Origin: Verticillium longisporum
Lineage: Eukaryota; Ascomycota; Sordariomycetes; Glomerellales; Plectosphaerellaceae
Assembly (NCBI GenBank): GCA_019188255.1
Contig: JAETXT010000010.1
Span: 372,001 to 436,000 of the forward strand
Reading direction: 5' to 3'
Length of the DNA stretch: 64,000 nucleotides
Shown here: positions 34,453-45,516 of the stretch, piece after piece
Position numbering within the stretch: the first letter of the stretch is position 1
Layout: every line of letters begins with the position of its first letter
Program-made: the position numbers and the translations under genes
The notes under the pieces: generated by a model
Seen by the model: the letters and a program-made list of their open reading frames with translations, nothing else
Database searches by the model: none
Told to the model about the DNA's origin: nothing

Positions 34453-34570
34453 GTGCCTCCAGCCCACAGCCTCCAGCCCACAGCCCACAGCCCGCAGCCC
34501 GCAGCCCGCAACCCACAAGCCGTAACCCACAGCCCAAGCCCCCAGGCGACCGCCCACAAGCCCCAGGCGA
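34453..34570 (+). repeat. CCCACAG/CCCGCAG repeat in the LAMMER kinase leader
   Basis: Irregular tandem copies of cccacagcc and cccgcagcc grading into ccccaggcgaccg. It sits about 0.3 kb before the kinase ATG, probably in its promoter or 5' UTR. It opens long frames in all three plus-strand frames, none of which looks like protein. Confidence 0.75.
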
Positions 34571-34870
34571 CCGCGACCGGCAACCCTCCACCCAGCACTG
34601 GGTTTGGCCGACCGTCGAAACACTCCTCACCTTGTCCAGGTCCTCTCACCTTGTCCAGGTCTCCTCCACAGTCCACAGCCTGCCTTGCCTGTCTGGTCTG
34701 GCTAGGTCCGTCTGTCTGTCCGTCTGTCTGCCTCCTCTTCCCGTCACTCGATTCCTCCTTCCCTCCTTCTCCTCCTCCTTCAACACGCCATCCCCATCTC
34801 CTCCGTCTCTCGATCTGTCGACGCAACAGACTCGACGCTTCTGCTTCTGCCAGAGTCGACGGGGAAAATC

Positions 34871-37430
34871 ATGTCGACCCCAACCACAGCAACGGCCACG
34901 CTCCCACCGCACTCTCATTATCGTCACAACCATTATCCCTACGCCCACCACACCCATCCCCACGCCAGCCAGGCCTACCAGACCAGCACCCCCAGCGGCG
35001 GCCCTGCATCTTACCACCGCGCAGCGCCCACCGCGAGCAACCCTATCCTCCCCACCCCTTCCTCGACCGCCGCCTCGAGTACGACGACAACGACAACAAC
35101 AACAACAGCAACTCGACTGCCTCCCATTCCCTACCCTGCGCCCGGCCAGATCGACTACTCGACGGCCTCGCCGCCCGACATCAATAATCACGCGGCCGCC
35201 TCGCTGTCAAATGGCGTAGCCCAGCCCGCATCCAACGCTGCCATTCCCAGATCTGCCGCTCACCACCACACCCACCACACCCACCACAACCACCATCACC
35301 ACCACACGTCGAGACCCGCTCCCCGATCCGACGCCGCCGCCTACAACACCATGCCTACCACCACCACACATACCCAGTCGTCTGCTCAGCAGCCGTCGTC
35401 GGCCACGAGGAAGAGGAGGCGCTCCCAGGCCCCCGATTGGGACAAGTTCTACCAAAACGGCCTGCCCAAAGAGATCATTGTCATTGAGGACAGCCCAGAG
35501 CCTGGCCAGGCGCCCAATCGTGGCGTCAAGGTCATCGCTACAGCCGCGGCGGCTTTGAACGTCACCACCACCGCCAACGGTGCCGGTGCCGCCGCCGCTC
35601 GCCATGTCGCCAAGCGTCGAAAGCGTGACGACGAACCCCAGCCGTACGATCCCATCTACCACAACAAGTACGCTGGCTCTCACGCCCATACGCCTCAGAA
35701 CCACTCGACCCCGAGTGGATCCACCATTTCCACCGATAGGACCACGAGCTCGGCTCATCACACCACCGCCGCCACCTCGCTGTCCTCGTCCAACGGCTAC
35801 CACGAAGACACCCAGGCCGGCCAAAAGAGGAAAAGAACCACCCGCCAGCAGCTCGCCCAAGAGGCGAAGAAGCGGGAGCTCGAGGCCCTCAGCGACACAT
35901 GTCCCAGCTACAGGCCTCCGCCCTACCCTCCCAAGAAGGCGCCCGACGTCCACGTTCGCGTCATCCAGGATGTGCGTCGCCTGCTCCTGCCGTGTTTGGC
36001 TCGTCGCTAATCAATCTTTTCTGTAGCATCCCTATAACAAGAACAGCAAGGTCGACGACGACGATGGCCACTACGTCGTCGTCCCCGACGCCGACCTCAC
36101 AGACAAATGTATGCATCTCCTTCTCAGGTTCTATCAGCCGGGCGCTAAATTTCGCAGATCAAATGGTCCAGCTGTTGGGTCAGGGCACGTTTGGCAAAGT
36201 CGTCAAGGCCCGCGACCGCCGGAGAAACAAGATGGTCGCCATCAAGATCATTCGCTCCGTCCAAAAATACCGCGACGCCTCCCGCATCGAACTGCGGGTT
36301 CTGGCTACCCTCAAGGCCAACGACGACGAGAACCGCAACCGGTGTATTCATTTGCGCGACTGCTTCGACTTCCAGGGCCACATATGCATTGTCATGGACC
36401 TGCTCGGCCAGAGTGTCTTTGATTTCCTCAAGGGCAACAACTTTGTGCCCTTCCCCAACAGCCAGATTCAAAGCTTCGCCCGTCAACTGTTCACCAGTGT
36501 GGCCTGTATGTTTTCTCCCTGCCGGCTATTGATGGCAAGGCTAACGCTCCGCAGTCCTCCATGACCTCAACCTCATCCACACGGATCTGAAGCCCGAGAA
36601 CATTCTTCTCTGTGACAACACCTATCAGACATTCACGTACAACAGGAAGATTCCCTCGTCGTCGTCCACCGTCAATCGCCAAGCGAATCAGAGGAGGGTG
36701 CTCTTGGACACGGAGATTCGACTCATCGACTTTGGCTCTGCCACGTTCCAAGACGAGTACCATTCCTCCGTCGTGTCGACACGGCACTACCGAGCGCCCG
36801 AGATTATCCTGGGCCTCGGCTGGTCTTTCCCTTGCGACATTTGGAGCATCGGCTGCATCCTCGTCGAGTTCTTCACCGGCGATGCGCTCTTCCAGACGCA
36901 CGATAACCTGGAGCATCTCGCCATGATGGAGATGGTCTGCGGTTCGAGGATCGACACCCATCTCGTCCAGTCGGTCAGCAAGATGGCCCAGAGGAGCGCA
37001 GGAAACCCTGCTGCCAAGTGCGTTTTCTCTTTCGATCGTGACTTGTCCTGATGCTGACATGACCAGGTACTTTAAGCGGTCCAAGTTGGACTATCCCACG
37101 ACAGACACTACGCGGGCGTCGAGGCGATTCGTCAAAGCCATGAAGCACCTGACGGTATGTATATGCGCGCACGACACGTCGACCCAGCTTGCTGACGCGG
37201 TGCAGGAAATCATCCCATCCAACAACACGTTCTTCAGGAACTTTTTGGACTTGCTGCGCAAGATCTTCATCTACGACCCGGCGCACCGCATCACGGCCAA
37301 GGAAGCCCTGAACCATCCGTGGTTCAAGGAGCCGGCGCAACCCGACGACGGCACAGAAGCGGCTAAGATTCGCCTGGAGCGGACCAGGATGGAGCAAGAG
37401 ATTGCCCGCCTGCCCCATATGCACGCGTGA
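34871..37430 (+). CDS. lkh1: LAMMER-family dual-specificity kinase (CLK/Lkh1/Kns1-like)
   Basis: CMGC kinase that phosphorylates SR-type splicing factors and regulators of growth and development. Exons 34871-35971, 36027-36108, 36158-36505, 36555-37017, 37067-37154 and 37206-37430 give 768 residues; every junction is GT-AG and keeps frame (TDKYQMVQLLG and SVAFLHDL are read across junctions). The N-terminal half (to about residue 365) is disordered: Thr/Pro/Ser-rich with a His cluster near 35264-35310 and a basic patch TRKRRRSQ. The kinase shows [28 protein letters not shown] (HTD in place of HRD, as usual for this family), [16 protein letters not shown] and the family box EHLAMMEMV near 36912, where the canonical box ends in R. 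It ends PHMHA. The ATG has A at -3. Confidence 0.95.
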
Positions 37431-38460
37431 CGGACCCAGCTGATGAACCACGACACTATTACTTATGATCTCGGCGTTGAGGGTCTCGGAGTTCCGGATT
37501 GTACAGCGGCGGGAAGGCGCAGACTAGGACTGGCATGTCAGAGTGGCCGTTATACCAAGCATGCGCCCACACATGCAGCCTGCTTTTTGCTTCCTCCGAC
37601 CGGATGGCCACGCCCATGTATGGATTGGCTGCTCCCCTACAGAGAGGATGAGACGGAAAGGGGGATGTGTTTTCTATACAGTGGACTCGGGCGAAGCCAA
37701 CCATGATCCCGTTTGGCTCGACCAAACTTGCTGCACCCGCAGACGCTACCGGCAGTCGACCACGTCCGACGCAATAAACCCTTTCACCATTGGCCTGATG
37801 TGCCCAGCGATGTTTCTACCTCGGCCGAGGTACCGATTGAGCGATGAAAGCCCTCGTGACGCGCTACTGGAACAGCCTCGAGCGTAATGATGCTGATTGT
37901 CCTTGAGATGTACGTTATATGCTATGATTAGGTATTACAGTCACTGTTCCGTGACACGATCCTGGTCACGGGAACAAAGCCTTGTACAAACTCTCGAGAG
38001 CCTCAACACGTCCTGCCTACATGCTACACTCTGGACACCCCAATGTGAGCCTGCCAACTGCCGTCTTTGATAGTGTAGGGATCACGCAAAGGATTTGATC
38101 CGGGACCATACTCGAGGGCCGCCGACCAGTGAACACAAAGGACAAAGGCGTTGATAACCCTTGCTCTTCACAAAGACTGCTCATGCCTGGCACATTGTTC
38201 TGCTCGGCACGGCGCCAGGCATCGACCAGACGCGCGCATGCTTGGTGTTTCCCGACAGACTGGGTGGTCGATGTTCGGCCTGTTGTTCTCGAGCACTCGT
38301 CTTGGGCATTGTTCATTCTGCTGCGTTATAAGCCTTCCTGTCTCTTCCAGACAGAGGATGAGGATTCGAACCACTAGGAGATGCAAAGTTATTGTCTAAA
38401 GGAGAATTGATAGCATACCAAAGTGACCAGCACTCACCACCACATGACGACAAGCCCACC
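37431..38460. other. Intergenic
   Basis: About 1 kb between two plus-strand genes. No gene or notable repeat is seen; the last part is the likely promoter of the gene at 38461. Confidence 0.5.
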
Positions 38461-40329
38461 ATGACTGACCACCACATCGAAGACTTTCCCAGCCGCGCGG
38501 TGCAGAAGCTGACGGCCATACTCACGCTCCCTCCCCAACACGGGCTCGTTCGGCCGACGGCCGGCTGGCAGGCCAGCCAGAGCGAAGCCGTCGCCAACCT
38601 GCCGCAGAGCTGCCGGCGTCCGCCCGTCGAGGGCGCCAACCCCATCAAGCTCCTCAAGCGAGGGCTCATGAAAATGTCGGAGAAGCACTCGCTGCCCTTT
38701 GTCCCCGACGCCGCCGTGCTGTGCCAGGCGCACAAGGAGCTCCACCCCTGGCGCATGCGCAGCCTCTTCCTGCTGCTGGCGTCCGAGTGCGGCATCCGGT
38801 CGGACCGCATCCGCCGGCACCACGGCTTCGACGGCATCCCGCCGGCGCAGGACGTCCAGGACTTTGTGTACCGCATGACGTCGATCGCCGGCCTGTGGAT
38901 CGCGCCCGCCGACTTTGAGGCCCGCTTCGGGTTCCGGCCCGACGAGCTGCGGCCGCTGCGCTCGGGCTGCGAGGCCTGCATGCTGGCCGTCGTCGGGGCG
39001 CGCGCGCAGCTGCTCGTCGACCTGCGCGCCAACATGCTGGCGCGCTCGAAACTCGGCTACGAGCCGGCCCTGCTCCGCTTCGTCGACGCCTGGATCGAGT
39101 GGTTCGGCGACGACGCGAGCGCCGTCTTGGCCGAGAGCCAGGCGCTGTCGGACCAGCTGCGGCAGATCCGCCGCGAGATGGGCCGCCGCCGCCGAGACAA
39201 GAGGCGGCGTGCGCGACGCGAGGGTCGACGGCCGGGAGAGGGCGGCGGCCACAGCCACAGCCACAGCCACAGCCGCCGAGACGACGAGACGACGCCCGAG
39301 GGGTACTCGCTGCCGCGGCCGCCGCGGCGCTCGGACACGGCGCGGACGGCCCTCACGTGCACCGGCGACGTGCCCCCCTTTCCGGAGGCGCGCATGGCGG
39401 GCGCCCGCCACGGCTACGAGTCGGGGGAGCTGAGCACGCCGCCCCTGTCTGTTGTGACGTCGAGGCCTTCGGAGCCGGACTGGTTCGTGCAGGACCGTCG
39501 CAGGTCGCTGGCCAGCCACGACGTCGAGCCCCCGACGGCCATGGGCGAGGCGTTGGCCGCGCGCGCGCACCGGGGCCGAGACGACGAGCACGAGGACGAA
39601 GACGACGGCGGCGACAACGAGGACGACGGCGGCGACGACGAGGCCGGCCCCGGATGGGCGAGCCAGGTCGGAAGCTACTACTTCGCCTCGGACGACAACC
39701 CGGGCGCCCGCGCCGGCTGGGACCGACCCGGCGCCAGCGCATCCGCCCACGCCATCCACCCGGCCTTCCAGGGCGCCCTCGCCGCGGCGTCGACGGGCGC
39801 CGTTTCGGATGCCGCGCCCTCGGCGGCGTCCCGCCGCGCGCCGACCGAGTGGACGGACGTCACGGTGCGCACGCAACGCAGCCGCGTGTCGACGGTCGCG
39901 AACCTCACGCGCGACGGCGCCGCCCCGCGCGACGCCGTCGGCCCGCGCGCCGGACCGGCCGACGTGTCGGCGCTGCGCCGCCAGCTCGAGCAGGTGAGTC
40001 TCCAGACGGGCGCGGCGGCGGCGCCGTACGCGTCGAGCAGCGTCTACTCGACCGGCACGGGCGTTGCGGGGGAGCCGCCGGCGCGGTCGACGAGGAGGAG
40101 GGGCTCCGCGGCCGGGGACGAGTTGGCCGGTCGCCGGAACCACTTTCCGCCGGCGCCTGCGTCGCGCCGGCGGACCGTGTCGGAGGTCAGCGAGGCGACG
40201 GAGGGGACTGTGTTTGACATGTTCATCCGGCATCATGATGAGGTGCGGCCGGGGGACTCCATCTCCACGGTGGGCGGGAGTGGGCGTCGGGCGGGGGGGC
40301 TTGGGGGGTTGACACGGGGTGGAAGCTGA
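38461..40329 (+). CDS. Unrecognised protein, 622 residues, ordered N-terminus and disordered tail
   Basis: I do not recognise the family. Residues 1 to about 245 look folded and mostly helical, with MTDHHIEDFPSRAVQKLTA at the start, AVLCQAHKELHPWRMRSLFL, ECGIRSDRIRRHHGFDG and ARFGFRPDELRPLRSGCEAC, then LLVDLRANMLARSKLGYEP. After that comes a basic stretch (MGRRRRDKRRRARREGRR), a His-Ser repeat (GHSHSHSHSRR), an acidic Asp/Gly/Glu run (DEDDGGDNEDDGGDDE) and Ser/Thr/Arg-rich sequence to the end. The basic block could act as a nuclear localisation signal. The ATG at 38461 is the first in frame that is followed by ordered sequence. No intron, membrane segment or signal peptide. Codons are strongly G/C-ending, which also opens long antisense frames. 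Confidence 0.78.
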   Translation: MTDHHIEDFPSRAVQKLTAILTLPPQHGLVRPTAGWQASQSEAVANLPQSCRRPPVEGANPIKLLKRGLMKMSEKHSLPFVPDAAVLCQAHKELHPWRMRSLFLLLASECGIRSDRIRRHHGFDGIPPAQDVQDFVYRMTSIAGLWIAPADFEARFGFRPDELRPLRSGCEACMLAVVGARAQLLVDLRANMLARSKLGYEPALLRFVDAWIEWFGDDASAVLAESQALSDQLRQIRREMGRRRRDKRRRARREGRRPGEGGGHSHSHSHSRRDDETTPEGYSLPRPPRRSDTARTALTCTGDVPPFPEARMAGARHGYESGELSTPPLSVVTSRPSEPDWFVQDRRRSLASHDVEPPTAMGEALAARAHRGRDDEHEDEDDGGDNEDDGGDDEAGPGWASQVGSYYFASDDNPGARAGWDRPGASASAHAIHPAFQGALAAASTGAVSDAAPSAASRRAPTEWTDVTVRTQRSRVSTVANLTRDGAAPRDAVGPRAGPADVSALRRQLEQVSLQTGAAAAPYASSSVYSTGTGVAGEPPARSTRRRGSAAGDELAGRRNHFPPAPASRRRTVSEVSEATEGTVFDMFIRHHDEVRPGDSISTVGGSGRRAGGLGGLTRGGS

Positions 40330-40945
40330 GGCGTTTTGCCTTGCGGCTGATCGAGTGCTGTTGTGCTTGGTGTGTGAGATTGTCGCTACTGGCTGGTTGA
40401 CTTTGACAGTTGTTCAGATGTAGCTTGGAAACATGAGCAGGTCTCGTGCTGTAGAAATGGGAGAAAGGGGGGATAAGGAAAACAATTGAAAATGTCTGGG
40501 GACTTTGAGCCGCCATGCCTGACCATGGTGAGCAATATCAGGTGATCATGGTTAGTCGCATCGGTCAAGTCATAATGAGAACCTGGGCCGGCCCTTGGCC
40601 ATGGCCATCAAAGTTCTTCTCCTGTAGTGTCTACATGTTCAAGCTGGTGAGTGCTGGCTATGCTCCCTGCTATTGCCTCTGCGTGAGCCCCCGAGACTCT
40701 GATGATGATGACGATAGCGACGTAGCACGTCGGCCCGCAGCTATAAACTGTCGGTCCTCTGGAATTGAGGCTAGTTTGCCAAAGGCCAAAGCGATGGATA
40801 AATCCGACAGGGGAATCCTGGTGGCTTGTTCTGGATGGAACTCCGCCCAGTGGTATAACCGCAGGAACCAACTATCGTCACGTCAATCACACAATTCGGA
40901 CAATCGTCGGCCCCAAGCCAAAATGGCATGGATCGCGAATAATAC

Positions 40946-41100
40946 CTCAGCAGCAACCACTCTTGTCACATGCGATGAAGTTCGTCAGCAGCAACCACTC
41001 TTGTCACAGCGATGAAGTTCGTCAGCAGCAACCACTCTTGTCACAGCGATGAAATTCGTCAGCAGCAACCACTCTTGTCACATGCGATGAATTCGTCAGC
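40946..41100 (+). repeat. Minisatellite, about 37-nt unit, 4 copies
   Basis: Unit: cagcagcaaccactcttgtc followed by aca(tg)cgatgaa(g)ttcgt. The copies differ by a TG insertion or single bases. Intergenic. Confidence 0.93.
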
Positions 41101-41243
41101 TAGAAAGCCAGATGATGGCAAAGGTCGTTGTGCGTTGTGCCTCGTGCCTCGTGCCTCGTGCCGTGGTACGGCGGAGGAGCAAGGTCGGAAGGGGGCTCCG
41201 TGGCTGCCGAATCACAGGCGTTCCTCGTCGGAAGGCACCTGGC

Positions 41244-41334
41244 CACGGAGCCCCTGCGACGGGCCCGACGGGCCAATGACGGGCGTCACGGGCCAATGGC
41301 GGGCCCGACGGGCCAATGGCGGGCGTCACGACTT
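41244..41334 (+). repeat. GC-rich tandem repeat
   Basis: Alternating copies of gacgggccaatg and gcgggcgtcac / gcgggcccgac, about 18 nt per half-unit and four to five half-units. Confidence 0.85.
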
Positions 41335-41347
41335 TTCTTGCATCGGG

Positions 41348-41363
41348 CCCTAACCCTAACCCT
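41348..41363. repeat. Interstitial telomere-like string
   Basis: CCCTAACCCTAACCCT, two and two-thirds copies of the ascomycete telomere unit (TTAGGG on the other strand), inside the minisatellite cluster. Confidence 0.75.
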
Positions 41364-41451
41364 CTCCATGGCCCGTCTGCTGTCGCCCCTCGTCGGCCCC
41401 TCGTCTGCTGTAGCCCCTCCATGGAACCATGGAACTACGGCCCCCGCGAAA

Positions 41452-41509
41452 CGACATCTCTACGCACTAGAGGCGACATCTCTACGCACTAGAGGCGACA
41501 TCTCTACTG
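41452..41509 (+). repeat. 22-nt tandem repeat
   Basis: Two full copies and a partial third of cgacatctctacgcactaga + gg, about 200 bp before the flavin-reductase-like ATG. Confidence 0.9.
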
Positions 41510-41708
41510 GACTGTGCCTTGGCTTGTCAGACTCGAGTCGCTCTCCCAACCTCCGGGCCTTCTTTCATAAGAGTGCCGGACGCCCTCCATGTCACTGTTC
41601 CGAAGCACACCATCTCGACATCATCTCATCAACAAGAACTTCAGACAAAGCCCTGTAACCTTGGCGTCTTCACTATTTACACCATCACTGAAGCAAGCCA
41701 CCTCCAAA

Positions 41709-42590
41709 ATGTCCTCAGATAAGGTCCCCGAGGCACCCCCGCGCAACCCACACGGCGACTTCAAAGCCGTCGAGGCCGCGCGCCCCGACTTTGACACCTC
41801 GGCCTCCTTCCACTACACCAAGACGCCGGCCCCGGGCTGGCAGTACGGCGACGGCGCCAACACGTCCTCGTCGGCCTCCCACGTCGCCATCGACCCCCAC
41901 GCCGCCGGCCGCCCCGCCGGCTTCAACTACAAGTTCCTCATCTCCGCCATCACGCCGCGGCCCATCGCCTTCCTGTCGACGCGGGCCCACGACGGCAGCG
42001 AGAACCTCGCGCCCTTCAGCTACTTCAACATGATCAACCACGACCCGCCGCTCTTCAGCGTCGGCTTCTCCAGCAGCCTCGCCGCGCCCAAGGACTCGCT
42101 GCGCAACCTCGTCGACACGGAGCGCGTCGTCATCAACATCATCTCCGAGCCCTTCCTCGAGGCCGCCAACGCCACCTCCATCAACGCCCCGCACGGCGTC
42201 TCCGAGTGGCACGTCGCCGGCCTGACGCCCCTGCGCGACACGGACAACGGCGTCGCCCGCGTCGGCGAGGCCGTCGTCGCCATCGAGGGCACCCTCGTCT
42301 TCACCAAGGAGTGGGCCAGCAGGGCGACCCCCGGCAAGACGTCGGGCACCCTCGCCGTCATCGAGGGCACCAAGTTCTGGGCCCGCGCCGACGCCGTCAA
42401 CGAGGAGCGCAACCTCGTCGACCCCGACGTGCTGCGGTCTGTGGGCCGCCTCGGCGGCATCACCTACAGCCGCACGCTGGCGGCCATCGAGCTGACGAGG
42501 CCCGACTTTGACCAGACGCTGGGGCGGGAGGGCTATGAGAAGCTCAAGGCCGAGGGCAAGGGCCGTGAGGCTGAGGGCAAGGGGCAGTGA
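41709..42590 (+). CDS. Flavin reductase-like, FMN-binding split-barrel protein
   Basis: A 293-residue protein of the flavin-reductase-like (DIM6/NTAB) family, which binds FMN in a split barrel; the substrate cannot be told. After a variable start (MSSDKVPEAPPRNPHGDF), the domain spans about residues 70-235: FNYKFLISAITPRPIAFLST, ENLAPFSYFNMINHDPPLF, SLRNLVDTERVVINIISEP, NATSINAPHGVSEW and AVVAIEGTLVF. The TPRPI(A) and NLAPFSYF blocks are the family hallmarks. It ends with a Lys/Glu/Gly repeat. The ATG at 41709 has A at -3 (caaaATGtc) and is preferred. An in-frame ATG at 41589 would add 40 residues rich in Arg, Ser and Thr that look like a mitochondrial presequence, but its context is poor. 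No intron. Confidence 0.88.
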   Translation: MSSDKVPEAPPRNPHGDFKAVEAARPDFDTSASFHYTKTPAPGWQYGDGANTSSSASHVAIDPHAAGRPAGFNYKFLISAITPRPIAFLSTRAHDGSENLAPFSYFNMINHDPPLFSVGFSSSLAAPKDSLRNLVDTERVVINIISEPFLEAANATSINAPHGVSEWHVAGLTPLRDTDNGVARVGEAVVAIEGTLVFTKEWASRATPGKTSGTLAVIEGTKFWARADAVNEERNLVDPDVLRSVGRLGGITYSRTLAAIELTRPDFDQTLGREGYEKLKAEGKGREAEGKGQ

Positions 42591-42780
42591 GGCTCAGGCG
42601 CGTGGCGTAGAATAGACTATACCCTTTAGATCATGGCTGGGATGAGGCGCCATGTCAGAGCGTTGCGTCGAGCAGAGTGAAGAGGTCTTCCGCATGCCGT
42701 CTGCAGGCAACAGATACTAGGTACGGCGGTAGGATACATGTTACTTCTGGCCCTCCGCAGTCCCTACATGCGCGTTCTCG

Positions 42781-42813
42781 TAGCCCCTAGCCCCTAGCCC
42801 CTAGCCCCTAACC
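42781..42813. repeat. 8-nt tandem repeat, telomere-variant-like
   Basis: Four copies of tagcccc followed by taacc, about 190 bp beyond the flavin-reductase-like stop. Confidence 0.85.
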
Positions 42814-45393
42814 AGCCTCTCTTCCAGGGCTCTGCAGGGCCTCCTGACACGGGGTGTACGGCTCATTCGGTGTACGACGTACGGCTGCCGAGGTGGACGC
42901 GGCACTCGTTCTTCTCACGCCTCGCAGCACACGGTTCGAACGAGGACTTGGCGAGAGCCATCGACACCTGTTTGGGTTCATCCTATCCAGTCGGCAGCTA
43001 CGTAGTGCCTTGTGTATTCCCTCCGCCGTTGCCGAGACTGGTCCGATAGGGCCTCCTGCCTGCTGGCGTGCCATGTCAGGATTGCTTGTTGTTGCAGCAA
43101 AGTTTCTGGCACAGCAGGCCACCCAGCGCATCGTTGCGTTTATTTTCCTCAAACTACATGTTCCTCCATATCCATGTCCGTAACCCTTTTGTTTTCACTC
43201 TTGCATCCTTGAGGACGATGCGATGGCTGGGTGTATCGTGTTTCTCAACAGGACCATTGTGCTCATCTGATCCTAGTTTTTGGTCTCTGCATCACTTCTC
43301 ACAAGGTAACGCACCTACGTGCAGACGCATGAAGAAGGCTTGTGACGCTTCTGTTCCTGTTCTCTCCAATCCTGACGCCTGAGTCTGGCTTCTCCTCTGA
43401 GCAACCTGACGTACTGAGATACTGCCAACGGCATAGAATCACATGTACATGACGAGCAAACAACAGCGACAGCCATCGAAAGAGATATGCGGCTCCTGAA
43501 TGCCAGCATGCAGTCGGTGGCATGACCTTGCAAGAGGTCAACGAGAAGTAAGCAAGCTCCGTCCTCTGAGCAGCCTCGCGCGCTGAGACACTACTTGCAG
43601 CATCGAGCCACGGCCACGCCTGCCGATATGAGCCAACAATAACGACAGCCGCCGACCAGCGACGCGGCAGCAGTCGAAGAAGATATTAGGCAGGGTGATT
43701 GGTGGCACATAAGCAAGTCCGCCCCTTCCGGCATTTCGCTGCAATCGCTGACCTGAAGACAGGAATCGACCACGGCATGGCACATGGCCCAGCAGAAGAG
43801 GACAGCGGTAGAGGGCACAGTAGAGGGCACAGTAGAGGACAGCGGTAGAGGGCAGCAGTATGAAGGTTAAGCAAGGCCACTTTGAACACGCAAAGGGTGT
43901 CAATTTGCAATGGCTCGATGGCGTGTTCTTATTGCCGTGTGCTTGTACAGCGCGCTAGATTTTTCAGAAGAATCAAGGGCCTCTGCACCCTTTCGTGTAT
44001 CTAGAGGTCTGTTCGTATTTGAGGTCGCCAGTCTGGGTTCATTGAGGGAGCGTCTAGCCCGTAAGCACGAAAACCATCTTCCCATACATAAGTAGCTAGT
44101 GATGATGATAACAGTGATGATGTTGAGAGGGCTTCACTCCTTACGTGAACCCTGATTCATGACTTTGGCTATGCCTGAGAGCTCTGAATAGGTAGGGTTG
44201 GTGATGTAAGACTTGTGATGATTATTGACCCTCTCTACCCGAATTGCTGCCATCTCATTGATTCACCGATCACTGACTTCACTGCTCCCACAAGCGCGTG
44301 ACTTGGAACTCACGTCATCACCAGGGCGCTGAATCACAAACGGTGATCACCAGCCCAGACAATTCCCTATATTGGTTCAACAGATGGTCTATTCAACGCC
44401 GCTATCGATTCCACCTAGGCAAAAAGACGCCCGCGCCGGTAGGCCGTCCTTCGGCCGTTAAGATGGTGTCAGGTGGCCCTGCGGAGCTCCTAAGCAGGGG
44501 GTCGGGCAGGGGGCTAAGGGTTATGAGAATGTGAATATCAGGAGCTGCGGAGGGCCAGTATTCAGATGTATTCCGACCCCCTACCTAGTATCATTGCCTG
44601 CGGACTCGGTGTGGAAGACCTGTTCACTCGGCTCTAAACCAAGCATTGACACCAGCCCCCTGTGCCGTGGCTCCGCAGAGGTCTCCTGACAGTCGTCAGT
44701 ACGCGGCATGTAGTGCATACACCATGATGAGTGTCCAGACGTGGAAACAACCCAAGGCTCGGTGAAGGGGCGACTTGTTGAAAGGGCCTGCTTGGAGGCA
44801 CAAGTTGGTATTACTTCTGTATCCAGCCGAGGGTTGTACGCCACGTCAATTCAGAACCCAATCCAGCGTGTCCACGTCTTTGTTCACAGAGGTGATCTTC
44901 TCGTAGACCAGGGCAGTTCATTAGAGAGAGTGGAAAAGCTTGACCCCTTACAGGAATTGGGACTGGCGCAAATGGGGTCTCACTCCAGGGTCAGGGACTG
45001 CCTTTAACAAGCGAGGAATACCGCGTATTCCTGGTTCGGGGGGTGTGGTTGGCCACTAGCACTGGAAGCATCGTGTATACAACGTCATAGCTGATGCCAC
45101 ATGATTTGATTTCTCTAGCAACAAACAGAACCAGCCATCTTGTGATGCGTGCTAATTGATATTGTCCCAAGCAGGTGTAGTATCGTGTTTCAACGTCTGC
45201 TCCAACATCTGTCTGTGCAATGCAATGCCTCTCGCGAGGTGTGGATGGCCACGACAGGATCCGAAGATCGCTATGAGACCTCCGCCTCCATGACTATCGC
45301 AAGCAACAGACATGGTGGCGGATCAACGGCCCCGAAGGGTCGCATCATTTCCACATAAGCAGCTAAACTTCACAACCACAGCCCAAACTCGAT

Positions 45394-45495
45394 GGTGCCT
45401 TGCGGCCCATGAGATGAGGTGGTGCCTTTCGGCCCGTTGGGTAAACAAGTAAGAACTTGCCACCCGCGGGAGGAAAGATGGTGCCATGCGGCCCA
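45394..45495 (+). repeat. GGTGCCTTGCGGCCCA motif, three copies
   Basis: Copies at 45394-45409 (ggtgccttgcggccca), 45421-45435 (ggtgcctttcggccc) and 45480-45495 (ggtgccatgcggccca). A fourth lies inside the next gene at 45715-45730. The same motif recurs in the 48-kb array. Confidence 0.85.
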
Positions 45496-45516
45496 GAAGT
45501 CTGTGCATTAAAGAGT

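Larger units (their letters stand above)
29955..34870. other. Long gene-poor stretch
   Basis: About 4.9 kb without a supported gene. Contents: a degenerate repeat at 30.07-30.17 kb, AGGTA words at 30924, a CA run at 32527, a 12-nt triplicate at 33475, an 18-nt duplicate (ctcttgttgtcaacagcc) near 34178, and from about 34100 a C-rich leader-like region before the LAMMER kinase with a CCCACAG-type repeat. The 181-codon frame at 31722 has an ATG but no protein-like features. Confidence 0.5.
40330..41708. other. Minisatellite-rich intergenic region
   Basis: About 1.4 kb that carries three separate tandem repeats plus a short telomere-like string, all listed individually. No gene is supported. It is the upstream region of the flavin-reductase-like gene. 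Confidence 0.6.
42591..45516. other. Gene-poor stretch
   Basis: About 2.9 kb without a supported gene. Contains an 8-nt tandem repeat at 42781, an inexact repeated block (gagcaacctgacgtactgagatactgcc and gagcagcctcgcgcgctgagacactac-like) near 43398 and 43568, and three copies of the 16-nt TGCCTTGCGGCCCA motif at its right end. Confidence 0.5.

Noticed and set aside
34101..35219. Long plus-strand frames in the LAMMER kinase leader
   Set aside because: Pro/Ser/Thr low complexity from the CCCACAG repeats, open in several frames at once, and they overlap the kinase's first exon out of frame.
38358..38376. tRNA T-loop-like string gattcgaacc
   Set aside because: The T stem does not pair and there is no acceptor or anticodon stem around it.
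38434..40236. 600-codon minus-strand frame opposite the 622-residue gene
   Set aside because: Arg/Ala/Gly-rich antisense shadow caused by strong third-position GC; the plus-strand frame has the protein-like pattern.
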